Below are positions 25,526 to 34,063 of a stretch of DNA of 64,000 bases, piece after piece. This DNA comes from Hungatella sp. (GTDB taxonomy: Bacteria; Bacillota; Clostridia; Lachnospirales; Lachnospiraceae). A program made the translations under genes and the position numbers. Below the pieces are notes generated by a model. That model was given only the letters and a program-made list of their open reading frames with translations. It was not told where the DNA came from and ran no database searches. The stretch is taken from NCBI GenBank assembly GCA_009712635.1, contig WASS01000026.1, positions 1 through 64,000 on the forward strand, read 5' to 3'. Within the stretch, counting starts at the first letter, position 1. Every line of letters starts with the position of its first letter.

Positions 25526-26821
25526 GTGGAAAGTAAGAATAAATTTTGGAAGGGTGCCCTAGTCGGAGCACTTCTTACCACGTTGGCAGCCCTTGTAATT
25601 GTGGGGATGTCGTTAGGCATTTTTTTGATTGGAAGAACTGCAATTGATAAGGGAACAACGGCTGAATCCGTTCAGGCAGAGAATCAGAACGGCGATCTGG
25701 ATATGAACCGGATTGTGGCTAAGATCCAGACCATTCAGAGTGTGATAGATAAGTATTATCTTTTTGACGAAGACAATACGAAAGTGGAAGACTGGATCTA
25801 TAAAGGAATGCTTTATGGCCTTGAGGACCCCTACACGGTTTATTATACAGCTGATGAATATAAAAAACTGATGGAAGATACAGCCGGTGAATACTGCGGG
25901 ATTGGAGTGATGGTAAGTCAGGATCCCTCAACCGGAGTCATTACAGTCAGCAAGGTATTTGAAGGAACTCCCGGAGCGGAAGCAGGAATACTGCCTGGTG
26001 ATATCCTATATAAGGTAGGCAGCAAAGAAGTGACAGGAATTGATCTGGAACTGGTAGTAAAGGATTACATCAAAGGCGAAAAAGGCACACCTGTGACAAT
26101 CACTGTTCTTCGTAAGGAGGCAGGCGATTATATCGATATGACCATGGAGCGCCGGCAGATTACAGTTCCTACGGTTGAATATGAAATGCTGGCTGACAAT
26201 GTTGGATATATTTCAGTAAGTCAGTTCGATACGGTAACTTCTGATCAGTTTAAAGGTGCAATTGATAATCTGGAGAAAAAGGGAATGAAAAAGCTGGTGG
26301 TTGATTTGAGAAATAACCCTGGCGGAGTTGTGGATGCGGTTGTATCCATGCTGGATTATATTCTTCCTGATAATTTGGTCATTGAAGGCGATCCTAATCT
26401 GGTAAGAACCAAAAAGGATAAAACCCTTCTTGTTTATATGGCGGATAAGAACGGAAAAGGCGAGCAGTATTATGCATCAGACGGTCATCAGGTAGATGTT
26501 CCAATGGCAGTTCTGGTGAATGGTCAGTCTGCAAGTGCTTCTGAGGTCTTCTCCGGTGCCCTTAAGGCATACAAGAAAGCGAAGCTTGTAGGAACTAAAA
26601 CATTTGGCAAGGGGATTGTCCAGACTTTGTTCCCGTTAGATAATGGAACTGCAATTAAGATGACAGTTGCCCATTACTATACACCAAGCGGTTTTGATCT
26701 TCATAAGAAGGGGCTTGAACCAGATGTTCCCGTAGAATTAAAAGAAGAGCTGAAAACAAAAATTAAGATTGAGCATAATGAAGACAATCAGCTGATAGAA
26801 GCAATTAATGCTTTAAAATAA
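25526..26821 (+). CDS. S41 family C-terminal processing peptidase (CtpA/CtpB type)
   Basis: About 431 aa. One N-terminal membrane anchor (about 10-38), a linker, a PDZ domain (about 120-200) and the S41 protease core. The Ser nucleophile lies in NGQSASASE (about 332-340) and the Lys in TFGKG (about 362). GTG 25526 is 7 bases after AGGAG. ATG 25520 has only one base of spacing and is less likely. It closes the ftsE-ftsX-envC operon, where it may trim or regulate secreted wall enzymes on the outer face of the membrane. Confidence 0.9.
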   Translation: MESKNKFWKGALVGALLTTLAALVIVGMSLGIFLIGRTAIDKGTTAESVQAENQNGDLDMNRIVAKIQTIQSVIDKYYLFDEDNTKVEDWIYKGMLYGLEDPYTVYYTADEYKKLMEDTAGEYCGIGVMVSQDPSTGVITVSKVFEGTPGAEAGILPGDILYKVGSKEVTGIDLELVVKDYIKGEKGTPVTITVLRKEAGDYIDMTMERRQITVPTVEYEMLADNVGYISVSQFDTVTSDQFKGAIDNLEKKGMKKLVVDLRNNPGGVVDAVVSMLDYILPDNLVIEGDPNLVRTKKDKTLLVYMADKNGKGEQYYASDGHQVDVPMAVLVNGQSASASEVFSGALKAYKKAKLVGTKTFGKGIVQTLFPLDNGTAIKMTVAHYYTPSGFDLHKKGLEPDVPVELKEELKTKIKIEHNEDNQLIEAINALK

Positions 26822-26826
26822 AAAAT

Positions 26827-26879
26827 AAAGCCCTTAAGAGACAACAGCAATCTCATTGCCAGTTTCTTAAGGGCTTTCT
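26827..26879. terminator. Bidirectional terminator between the S41 protease and the aldolase-like gene
   Basis: AAAGCCCTTAAGAGA pairs with TTTCTTAAGGGCTTT. The arms carry A/T ends that can serve both convergent genes. Confidence 0.85.
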
Positions 26880-26881
26880 CA

Positions 26882-27910
26882 TTACAGGGAGCAGTTCTTC
26901 AGTATACTTAGAAAATTTCTGCATGCGTCTTCTCTGGTCGCCCAGGAGGTAACCAGACGAATGGCAGAGTGGCCATCAGCTCTTTTTTCCTGTAGGGAGA
27001 ATACAAATTCTTTCTCCAGCTTTTCTATCACATGATCAGGAAATATTGGAAACAGCTGATTCGTTAATGAGGCGGAATAAAAGGAATAGCCGCAGTCAAT
27101 AATTCCCTTTCTTAAGATGTCTGCCATGGAATTGGCATGGGAAGCCAGATCGTAATAGAGGTTGTCTGTAAACAACTCCTCAAACTGAATGCCAAGAAGC
27201 CAGCCTTTTGCCAGCAGAGCTCCACGCTGTTTCATCATGAAGCGGAAATCCGGTTTTAAATCCGGATTGCTGATGATTAAAGCTTCACCAAACAAAGCAC
27301 CGGCTTTTGTTCCCCCGATATAAAAAACATCAGTTAAAGCAGCGATATCTTTTATGGTCAGATCATTCACCGGGCTGGTAAGTGCAGATCCCAGTCGGGC
27401 GCCATCTAAAAAGAGATAAAGGTCTTTTGAAAGGCAGAGACTGTGGATTGCTTCCAGTTCTGCTTTGGAATACTGGGTTCCGATTTCGGTGGAGTTTGAG
27501 ATGTAGACCATTTTGGGCTGGACCATATGTTCGTCTGTATGATGGTCCAACGCCTGAATGATATCAGCAGGAGTCAGCTTTCCGTCTTTTCCAGGCATAG
27601 CAAGAACTTTATGACCTGTGGCCTCGATAGCGCCGGTTTCATGGACATTAATATGTCCCTGGGCAACGCAGATTACTGCCTGCCACGGTTTAAGGGCCGT
27701 ACCGATTGTAATCAGATTCGTCTGGGTTCCCCCCACAATAAAATGAACATCAGCGTCCTCTCGCCCGATTTCCCGTCTGATCATCTCCCCGGCACGGGTA
27801 CAGTGCCCGTCAGTTCCGTATCCGCTGTTCTGATCCAGATTGGTCCGTGTAATCGCTTCCAGAATCTTTGGGTGCGCGCCTTCGCTGTAATCGTTATTAA
27901 AGCTATACAT
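26882..27910 (-). CDS. Threonine aldolase / beta-eliminating lyase family PLP enzyme
   Basis: 342 aa of the low-specificity L-threonine aldolase family, which cleaves L-threonine or allo-threonine to glycine and acetaldehyde. NNDYSEGAHPKILEAI is the family start. The substrate loop HINVHETGAIE and the Asp of LFLDGARLG are present. The PLP lysine is Lys202 in YIGGTKAGALFGEA. ATG 27910 lies 8 bases after AGGAGG. The longer frame to 27988 has no ribosome site. It may instead act on a related beta-hydroxy amino acid. It is single-gene, divergent from the dehydratase operon. Confidence 0.88.
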   Translation of the reverse strand: MYSFNNDYSEGAHPKILEAITRTNLDQNSGYGTDGHCTRAGEMIRREIGREDADVHFIVGGTQTNLITIGTALKPWQAVICVAQGHINVHETGAIEATGHKVLAMPGKDGKLTPADIIQALDHHTDEHMVQPKMVYISNSTEIGTQYSKAELEAIHSLCLSKDLYLFLDGARLGSALTSPVNDLTIKDIAALTDVFYIGGTKAGALFGEALIISNPDLKPDFRFMMKQRGALLAKGWLLGIQFEELFTDNLYYDLASHANSMADILRKGIIDCGYSFYSASLTNQLFPIFPDHVIEKLEKEFVFSLQEKRADGHSAIRLVTSWATREDACRNFLSILKNCSL

Positions 27911-27967
27911 AAAATGTCCTCCTGATGATTGATGGTATAAAAAATATGATATACTAAATGGGACAGA

Positions 27968-27995
27968 TTTACAATGGCGGATGGACAAGTATAAT
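27968..27995 (+). promoter_or_regulatory. Sigma-A promoter of the tandem dehydratase operon
   Basis: TTTACA (27968-27973), a 16-base spacer, TATAAT (27990-27995). It leaves an AT-rich leader of about 100 bases before the first ATG, with no T-box or riboswitch that I recognise. Confidence 0.7.
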
Positions 27996-28103
27996 ATAAT
28001 CTTATGTTATAGTAAATATTCATATCATGTATTATTATTATATTAATGGCTGTGGTAAAATAAATAAAAGAATATGTATTACGTATGAGCAGGAGGAAAC
28101 CTT

Positions 28104-28583
28104 ATGCCGACAGGTGCAATTTTTAAATTTCATAATGATCTGGATACAGATCAGATTATAGGATCCCAGTATCTGTTATTACCTGACCTTGAAGAAATGA
28201 AAGTACATACATTTGAATCTCTTGATCCCGACTTTCCTAAAAAAGTAAAGGCGGGAGATTATGTAGTAGGAGGGGAGAATTTTGGATGCGGTTCGTCCAG
28301 AGAGCAGGCACCGGGAGTGTTAAAGGCTCTTGGTGTAGAAGCAGTGATCGCCAAATCATTTGCCAGAATTTTCTTTCGAAATGCAATTAATATCGGACTT
28401 CCTGTGATCGTATGCAAAGAACTTCCGGATGACGTAAATACAGGTGATGTGATGGAGCTGTCTTTGTCAGAGGGAATTGTAAAGGCAAAGGGAAAAGAAT
28501 ACTCCTGTACGAAGCTTCCGGAATATATGCAGAATATTTTGAATCAGGGCGGCCTGATTGCATCTTTAAATAAGGAGGTATAG
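28104..28583 (+). CDS. 3-isopropylmalate dehydratase small subunit family (LeuD-like), first pair
   Basis: 159 aa, the swivel domain of a heterodimeric hydro-lyase of the aconitase superfamily. DLDTDQIIGSQYL is the conserved start and GGENFGCGSSREQAP (about 56-70) the substrate-contact segment, followed by AKSFARIFFRNAINIGLP. The specificity loop reads YLLLPDLEEM, which is not the usual isopropylmalate or homoaconitate form that I know. It works with the large subunit encoded 2 bases downstream. It is the first of four genes in small-large-small-large order. No leuA or leuB lies nearby, so the pathway is uncertain. Confidence 0.87.
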   Translation: MPTGAIFKFHNDLDTDQIIGSQYLLLPDLEEMKVHTFESLDPDFPKKVKAGDYVVGGENFGCGSSREQAPGVLKALGVEAVIAKSFARIFFRNAINIGLPVIVCKELPDDVNTGDVMELSLSEGIVKAKGKEYSCTKLPEYMQNILNQGGLIASLNKEV

Positions 28584-28585
28584 GT

Positions 28586-29827
28586 ATGGGAATGACAATC
28601 GCAGAAAAAATAATAGCGGCTACTGCCGGTGTGGATCATGTAAAGCCGGGGGATATTCATACTGTTAATTTAGACCGCCTGATGAGCAATGACGGAACAA
28701 CCCATTTAACCGTAGATATGTATCATAACAAGCTGACCAAACCCCGTATTGCAGATCCTGAAAAACTGGTCTTTATTGTGGATCACAATGTGCCTGCAGA
28801 TAATCCAAAGACTGCGGCAGCTCAGAAAAAGATGAGAGATTTTGCCAGAGAGCATCAGATTGATTTCTGGGAGGGGAAGGGCGTATGCCATCAGATTATG
28901 ATGGAAAACTACGTCTGTCCTGGAGAACTGATTTTTGGAGCAGACAGCCATACCTGCACTTATGGTGCACTAGGTGCTTTTGGTACAGGTGTAGGGTGTA
29001 CGGATTTTCTTTATGGTATGGTTACAGGGACCTCCTGGGTGCTGGTTCCGGAATCAGTTAGATTCAATCTGGTTGGGAAACTTCCCGAGGGAGTTTATCC
29101 AAGAGATTTAATGCTTACGATTATTGGTCAGATTGGTGCCAATGGCTGCAATTATCAGGTGATGGAATTTTGCGGAGAGGGCGCAAAGACACTGAGTGTC
29201 AATGACCGTATGGTTTTATGCAACTTATCCGTTGAGGCAGGAGCAAAAACCGGTATCTTTGAGGCCGATGAAATCGCCCTTGCGTACTTAGAAGAGCATG
29301 GGAGAAAGCCAAAAGCTGTATATAAAAGTGATCCTGACGCAGTTTACGCAAGGGAATATACCATCGATATGTCTGATATCCAGCCTGTGATTGCAAGACC
29401 GGATTTTGTAGATGATGTGGTTCCTGCAAAAGAAGTCTGCGGCGTGAAAATAGACGAAGCATTTTTAGGATCCTGCAACAATGGCAGGATTGAAGAACTG
29501 AGAATCGGAGCCGGCATTATTAAGGGAAAAAAGGTAGCGGACAGTGTCCGGTTTCTGGTTGTTCCGGCAAGTCTTGAGGTTTACAAACAGGCATTAAAGG
29601 AAGGACTTATTGACATTTTCATGGAATCTGGTGCTATTGTCATGAACCCCAATTGCAGTGTCTGCTGGGGAAGCTGTCAGGGTGTCATTGGTGAGAATGA
29701 GGTTCTCATCAGTACCGGAACCCGTAATTTTAAAGGCAGGGCAGGCCATCCCAGTTCCAAGGTATATTTAGGTTCTGCTGCCACAGTGACCGCATCAGCC
29801 ATTGCAGGAGAAATTACGCTGGCATAA
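28586..29827 (+). CDS. 3-isopropylmalate dehydratase large subunit family (LeuC/aconitase-like), first pair
   Basis: 413 aa [4Fe-4S] hydro-lyase subunit. Cluster ligands are Cys297 in GSCNNGR and Cys357/Cys360 in NPNCSVCWG. The active-site motifs GADSHTCTYGALG (118-130) and GKGVCHQ (98-104) are intact. The signature motif is normally GSCTNGR. Here Thr is replaced by Asn next to a cluster cysteine, and the second large subunit downstream keeps Thr. The enzyme should dehydrate or rehydrate a 2- or 3-hydroxy acid such as isopropylmalate, methylmalate, dimethylmalate or homocitrate. Which one cannot be read from the sequence. Confidence 0.86.
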   Translation: MGMTIAEKIIAATAGVDHVKPGDIHTVNLDRLMSNDGTTHLTVDMYHNKLTKPRIADPEKLVFIVDHNVPADNPKTAAAQKKMRDFAREHQIDFWEGKGVCHQIMMENYVCPGELIFGADSHTCTYGALGAFGTGVGCTDFLYGMVTGTSWVLVPESVRFNLVGKLPEGVYPRDLMLTIIGQIGANGCNYQVMEFCGEGAKTLSVNDRMVLCNLSVEAGAKTGIFEADEIALAYLEEHGRKPKAVYKSDPDAVYAREYTIDMSDIQPVIARPDFVDDVVPAKEVCGVKIDEAFLGSCNNGRIEELRIGAGIIKGKKVADSVRFLVVPASLEVYKQALKEGLIDIFMESGAIVMNPNCSVCWGSCQGVIGENEVLISTGTRNFKGRAGHPSSKVYLGSAATVTASAIAGEITLA

Positions 29828-29847
29828 TCAGGGGAAAGGATATAAAA

Positions 29848-30339
29848 ATGGAGACATTTACAGGAAAAGTCTGGGTTCTTGGAGATGATATTGATACCGA
29901 TATCATTATTCCTACGGAATATCTGGCACTTAAAACCATAGATGAGATGAAGCAGTATGGCTTTAGCCCTCTCCGGCCGGAACTGGCCGGACTGATCAAA
30001 GAAGGAGATATTATTGTAGCTGGTAAAAATTTTGGCTGCGGATCTTCCAGGGAGCAGGCACCTGAGATTATAAAGGCTCTTGGAGTGAAATGCGTAATAG
30101 CCAAATCCTTTGCCAGAATATTTTTCCGCAATTCCATTAACAATGGTTTGCTTCTTATGGAACAGCCGGATTTATATGACGATATGACAGAAGGTGACAT
30201 CATTCAGGTTACGGTAAATGAACATGTGGAATATCAGGGCAGATTTTATCAGATCGCATCGCTGCCTCAGAATCTGGTTGATATTATCAGTGCAGGCGGA
30301 CTGGTGAAAGCCATGAGAAAACGCAACGGACTGGATTAA
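29848..30339 (+). CDS. 3-isopropylmalate dehydratase small subunit family (LeuD-like), second pair
   Basis: 163 aa swivel-domain subunit. The start DDIDTDIIIPTEYLALKTIDEMKQYGF and GKNFGCGSSREQAPEII are typical of the LeuD2/archaeal-type branch. The specificity loop reads YLALKTI, different from the first pair (YLLLPDL), which suggests the two enzymes do not share a substrate. It starts 20 bases after the first large subunit, with GGGGAAAGG before the ATG, and is followed after 9 bases by its own large subunit. Confidence 0.87.
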   Translation: METFTGKVWVLGDDIDTDIIIPTEYLALKTIDEMKQYGFSPLRPELAGLIKEGDIIVAGKNFGCGSSREQAPEIIKALGVKCVIAKSFARIFFRNSINNGLLLMEQPDLYDDMTEGDIIQVTVNEHVEYQGRFYQIASLPQNLVDIISAGGLVKAMRKRNGLD

Positions 30340-30348
30340 GGAGGGGCA

Positions 30349-31596
30349 ATGGGATACACAATCATTGAAAAAATAATCAGGCATAATACAGGTGCTCAAA
30401 ATGTAAAGCCGGGAGATATCGTGACTGTGAAAGCAGACAGGGTAATGATTCATGATATTTTTATTCCCTTTGTAGCAGATAAATTTGAAGAAATGGGATT
30501 TAAAAAGCTTTGGGATCCGGATAAAGCAGTCTTAATCTACGATCATCTGGTTCCAGCCAGCCAACTTGATGACACCAGGCATTTTCGGATCGGAGATGCA
30601 TTTGCAGCAAAATACGGGATGAAGCATGTCCACAGAAGTGATGGAATCTGCCATCAGCTGATGACGGAGGCAGGATACGTAAAACCGGGAGATGTGGTTT
30701 TTGGGACAGACAGCCATACCACTACATATGGCTGTGTGGGAGCATTTTCTTCCGGAATTGGTTATACGGAGATGGCAAGTATTCTGGGTACCGGTACCAT
30801 GTGGATCAAGGTACCGGAGACGATTAAGGTGGTTATTGAAGGAAAACTACCGGAAGATGTGATGTCTAAGGATATAATTCTTCGCCTGATCGGGGATCTT
30901 GGTGCAGACGGAGCCACTTATCTGGCTCTTGAATTTACAGGAAGCACCGTAGAGGAGATGTCGGTGTCAAGCCGTATGACCATAGCCAATATGGCTGTTG
31001 AGGCCGGTGCAAAATGTGCCTTGTTTACTCCGGATGAGAAAACCGCTGAGTATTGTGAAATAAAGCTGAACGAATTCCAGAAGAGTCTGACTGGAGATGA
31101 GGATGCGGTTTACAAAAAAGTAATCCGGTATCGTGCAGAGGATTTTGTTCCTGTTATGGCATGTCCTTCCCAGGTGGATAAAATCAAGCCCGTCAGTGAA
31201 CTGGAGGGGATCGCCATTGATCAGGTATTTATCGGTTCCTGCACCAATGGGCGTCTGGAGGATCTGGCAGCGGCAGCAGGGGTGTTAAAAGGCAAAAAGG
31301 TAGCTGACTACGTGAAGCTTATTGTGACACCTGCAAGCCGGAAGATTTACCAGGAAGCCATGGACCAGGGAATCATGGAGATTCTGTCTGAGGCAGGTGC
31401 TATTATTACCCATCCCGGGTGCGGATTATGCTGCGGAAGAACTGGAGGAATTCTAAGTGACGGGGAACGGGTAGTGGCTACCAATAACCGGAATTTCCTG
31501 GGAAGAATGGGAACTAACAAAGTTGAAATATATCTGGCTTCTCCCAAAACAGCCGCCGCCTGTGCGTTGGCCGGTCGGATTGTGAGCGCTGAATAA
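30349..31596 (+). CDS. 3-isopropylmalate dehydratase large subunit family (LeuC/aconitase-like), second pair
   Basis: 415 aa with a standard signature: Cys298 in GSCTNGR and Cys358/Cys361 in HPGCGLCCG as [4Fe-4S] ligands. FGTDSHTTTYGCVG (118-131) and DGICHQ (98-103) line the active site. It forms a heterodimer with the preceding small subunit. The sequence is clearly diverged from the first large subunit (compare the regions after TDSHT and before GSC), so the pairs are old paralogues rather than a recent duplication. It is the last gene of the operon. No obvious terminator precedes uvrB. Confidence 0.88.
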   Translation: MGYTIIEKIIRHNTGAQNVKPGDIVTVKADRVMIHDIFIPFVADKFEEMGFKKLWDPDKAVLIYDHLVPASQLDDTRHFRIGDAFAAKYGMKHVHRSDGICHQLMTEAGYVKPGDVVFGTDSHTTTYGCVGAFSSGIGYTEMASILGTGTMWIKVPETIKVVIEGKLPEDVMSKDIILRLIGDLGADGATYLALEFTGSTVEEMSVSSRMTIANMAVEAGAKCALFTPDEKTAEYCEIKLNEFQKSLTGDEDAVYKKVIRYRAEDFVPVMACPSQVDKIKPVSELEGIAIDQVFIGSCTNGRLEDLAAAAGVLKGKKVADYVKLIVTPASRKIYQEAMDQGIMEILSEAGAIITHPGCGLCCGRTGGILSDGERVVATNNRNFLGRMGTNKVEIYLASPKTAAACALAGRIVSAE

Positions 31597-31622
31597 GCAG
31601 AAGATTATTAAAAAATAAAATC

Positions 31623-31636
31623 AGAACAAATGTTCC
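31623..31636 (+). promoter_or_regulatory. LexA (SOS) box upstream of uvrB
   Basis: AGAACAAATGTTCC matches the Gram-positive LexA consensus CGAACRNRYGTTYC at 13 of 14 positions, with GAAC-N4-GTTC exact. It lies 9 bases upstream of the -35 of the uvrB promoter. uvrB is a classic SOS gene. Confidence 0.82.
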
Positions 31637-31645
31637 TTCCCTGCC

Positions 31646-31674
31646 TATACTTTTTATCTTTGCTATGTTATAAT
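31646..31674 (+). promoter_or_regulatory. Promoter of uvrB
   Basis: A perfect TATAAT (31669-31674) with an extended -10 TG (TGT-TATAAT). The -35 is weak (TATACT). It lies 38 bases before the uvrB ATG. Confidence 0.7.
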
Positions 31675-31712
31675 CCTGGTACGATAGTTCACCAAGGAGG
31701 TAAAAAGAACGT

Positions 31713-33698
31713 ATGGAATTTCAGTTGCATTCAGAGTTTGCCCCGACCGGAGATCAGCCCCAGGCCATAGAACAGCTTGTGAAAGGATTTAAGGAAGGCA
31801 ATCAGTTTCAGACCTTACTGGGAGTTACCGGCTCTGGAAAGACCTTTACCATGGCCAATGTCATACAGGAAATACAGAAGCCTACATTAATTATTGCTCA
31901 TAACAAAACTCTTGCTGCACAGCTTTACGGGGAATTCAAGGAATTCTTTCCGGAGAATGCAGTGGAGTATTTTGTTTCCTATTACGATTATTATCAGCCC
32001 GAAGCATACGTACCATCTACCGATACTTACATTGAAAAGGATTCCTCCATCAATGATGAGATCGATAAACTGCGCCATTCTGCCACTGCGGCATTATCGG
32101 AACGCAGAGATGTGATTATCGTTGCTTCGGTTTCCTGCATTTACGGACTGGGAAGTCCCATTGATTATCAGGAGATGGTGATCTCCTTACGGCCTGGAAT
32201 GATCAAGGACCGGGATGAAATAATTCATAAACTGATCGATATTCAGTATGACCGGAATGATATGGATTTCAGGCGCGGTACGTTCCGCGTCCGGGGTGAT
32301 GTGGTGGAGATTTTCCCATCCTATTCCGGCAGTGAAGCTTACCGGGTGGAATTCTTTGGAGATGAGGTAGACCGGATTACGGAGATTGATACACTCACAG
32401 GTGAGATCCGGGCAGAGCTGGGTCATATTGCAGTATTTCCTGCCTCTCATTATGTTGTTTCCAAGGATAAGATGGAGCACGCAGCTTCCACAATTCTGGC
32501 TGAATTAAAAGAGCAGGTGGAGTATTTTAAAAGTGAAGATAAGCTTTTAGAGGCACAGAGAATCTCCGAGCGGACTAATTTTGATGTGGAGATGATGAAA
32601 GAAACCGGCTTCTGTTCCGGAATTGAGAATTATTCCAGACATTTAACAGGAGGAAAACCAGGAGAACCACCCTATACTTTAATTGATTATTTTCCCGATG
32701 ATTTTCTGATTATCGTGGACGAGTCCCACATTACCCTTCCTCAGGTGAGAGGAATGTATGCAGGAGACCGCTCACGAAAAACCACTCTTGTAAACTTTGG
32801 ATTCCGTCTTCCCTCAGCCCTGGATAACCGGCCTTTGAATTTTGAAGAGTTTGAAGCCAAGATTAATCAGATGATGTTTGTGTCAGCTACTCCGTCTGTT
32901 TATGAATCCCAGCATGAGCTTTTACGGGTGGAACAGATTATTCGTCCAACCGGACTGCTGGATCCGGAGATTGACGTACGACCGGTAGAAGGACAGATCG
33001 ATGATCTGATCTCTGAGGTCAATAAAGAGGTGGAGAAGAAGAATAAGATATTAATCACCACTCTGACCAAACGTATGGCAGAAGACCTGACGGATTACAT
33101 GAGAGAGGTTGGAATCCGGGTCAAATATCTTCATTCGGACATTGATACGCTGGAACGCTCGGAGATCATCCGTGATATGCGTCTTGATGTTTTCGATGTT
33201 TTGGTAGGAATCAATCTTTTGAGAGAAGGATTGGACATTCCGGAGATCACACTGGTGGCCATTCTGGATGCGGATAAGGAAGGCTTCCTGCGTTCAGAGA
33301 CTTCTCTTATTCAGACCATAGGAAGAGCAGCCAGAAACTCAGAAGGCCACGTTATCATGTATGCAGATAATATGACGGATTCCATGAGAGTCGCTATTGA
33401 AGAGACAAACCGGAGAAGAGCAATTCAGGAACGGTATAACGAAGAGCATGGAATTACTCCTACTACCATTAAAAAAGCAGTTCGTGATCTGATTGCAATA
33501 TCTAAGGCAGCAGCAGCCAGTGATAAGGAGTTTAAGAAAGATCCTGAATCCATGGATGCAGCGGAACTGGAAAAGCTTTCAAAAGAACTGACAAAAAAGA
33601 TGCATCAGGCAGCAGCAGAACTGAATTTCGAAGAGGCTGCAAAGCTGCGTGACCGAATGGTACAGGTGAAAAAGATGCTTCAGGATATCAGTCAGTAA
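31713..33698 (+). CDS. uvrB: Excinuclease ABC subunit B (UvrB)
   Basis: 661 aa, the full length of UvrB, the helicase-like damage-verification subunit of nucleotide excision repair. Walker [10 protein letters not shown] is at about 38-46. The beta-hairpin region [12 protein letters not shown] is present. [11 protein letters not shown] is the DEAD-like motif, and the helicase C motifs ([15 protein letters not shown]) are intact. The C-terminal UVR motif (about 625-660) binds UvrC. AAGGAGG lies 12 bases before the ATG. A LexA box upstream indicates DNA-damage induction. uvrA is not beside it in this window. Confidence 0.98.
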   Translation: MEFQLHSEFAPTGDQPQAIEQLVKGFKEGNQFQTLLGVTGSGKTFTMANVIQEIQKPTLIIAHNKTLAAQLYGEFKEFFPENAVEYFVSYYDYYQPEAYVPSTDTYIEKDSSINDEIDKLRHSATAALSERRDVIIVASVSCIYGLGSPIDYQEMVISLRPGMIKDRDEIIHKLIDIQYDRNDMDFRRGTFRVRGDVVEIFPSYSGSEAYRVEFFGDEVDRITEIDTLTGEIRAELGHIAVFPASHYVVSKDKMEHAASTILAELKEQVEYFKSEDKLLEAQRISERTNFDVEMMKETGFCSGIENYSRHLTGGKPGEPPYTLIDYFPDDFLIIVDESHITLPQVRGMYAGDRSRKTTLVNFGFRLPSALDNRPLNFEEFEAKINQMMFVSATPSVYESQHELLRVEQIIRPTGLLDPEIDVRPVEGQIDDLISEVNKEVEKKNKILITTLTKRMAEDLTDYMREVGIRVKYLHSDIDTLERSEIIRDMRLDVFDVLVGINLLREGLDIPEITLVAILDADKEGFLRSETSLIQTIGRAARNSEGHVIMYADNMTDSMRVAIEETNRRRAIQERYNEEHGITPTTIKKAVRDLIAISKAAAASDKEFKKDPESMDAAELEKLSKELTKKMHQAAAELNFEEAAKLRDRMVQVKKMLQDISQ

Positions 33699-33726
33699 AA
33701 AATATCTTTCAGGTATTAGGATAGTA

Positions 33727-33755
33727 TTGACAATGATTCTCAATAAGTGTAAAAT
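33727..33755 (+). promoter_or_regulatory. Promoter of feoAB with embedded Fur box
   Basis: TTGACA (33727-33732), a 17-base spacer, TAAAAT (33750-33755). The spacer holds TGACAATGATTCTCA (33728-33742), which matches the 7-1-7 Fur consensus TGATAATNATTATCA at all but two positions. Fur with iron should occlude RNA polymerase here. A CCAGGG-AAAGAA-CCCTGG hairpin (33771-33788) lies in the leader. Confidence 0.8.
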
Positions 33756-33829
33756 CTCTATGGATGCAATCCAGGGAAAGAACCCTGGTGCGCCGGTTTT
33801 TTAACAGGCTGCATTCAGAGGAGATTATT

Positions 33830-34063
33830 ATGAAGCTTCATGAAGGAGATATCGGAAAGACCTACATTGTATACAGTGTTATGGTGAAAGATGCCATTAC
33901 AAGAAGGCTGGAAGCATTAGGCGTCAACGAGATGACGCCAGTTACCTTATTAAATAAAAAAGGAAGCGGCACCGTGATTATAAAGGTCAGAGGGACTCGT
34001 CTGGCTCTGGGCAGAAAGATCTCAGAGGGAATTGAGATAAAGGAGGAGACCAGCCATGAGTGA
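33830..34063 (+). CDS. feoA: Ferrous iron transport protein FeoA
   Basis: 77 aa SH3-like cytosolic protein that binds and supports FeoB. Typical features are the start with LHEGDIGKTYIV, the RRLEALGVNEMTPV turn and the ending GTRLALGRKISEGIEIKE. ATG 33830 has AGAGGAG before it. The open frame back to 33764 crosses the leader hairpin and is ignored. The stop overlaps the feoB start by 8 bases, so translation is coupled. Confidence 0.93.
   Translation: MKLHEGDIGKTYIVYSVMVKDAITRRLEALGVNEMTPVTLLNKKGSGTVIIKVRGTRLALGRKISEGIEIKEETSHE

Noticed and set aside
27996-28103. Possible T-box or leucine leader before the dehydratase operon
   Set aside because: The leader is AT-rich with no Leu codon run, no T-box TGGNACCGCG motif and no terminator.
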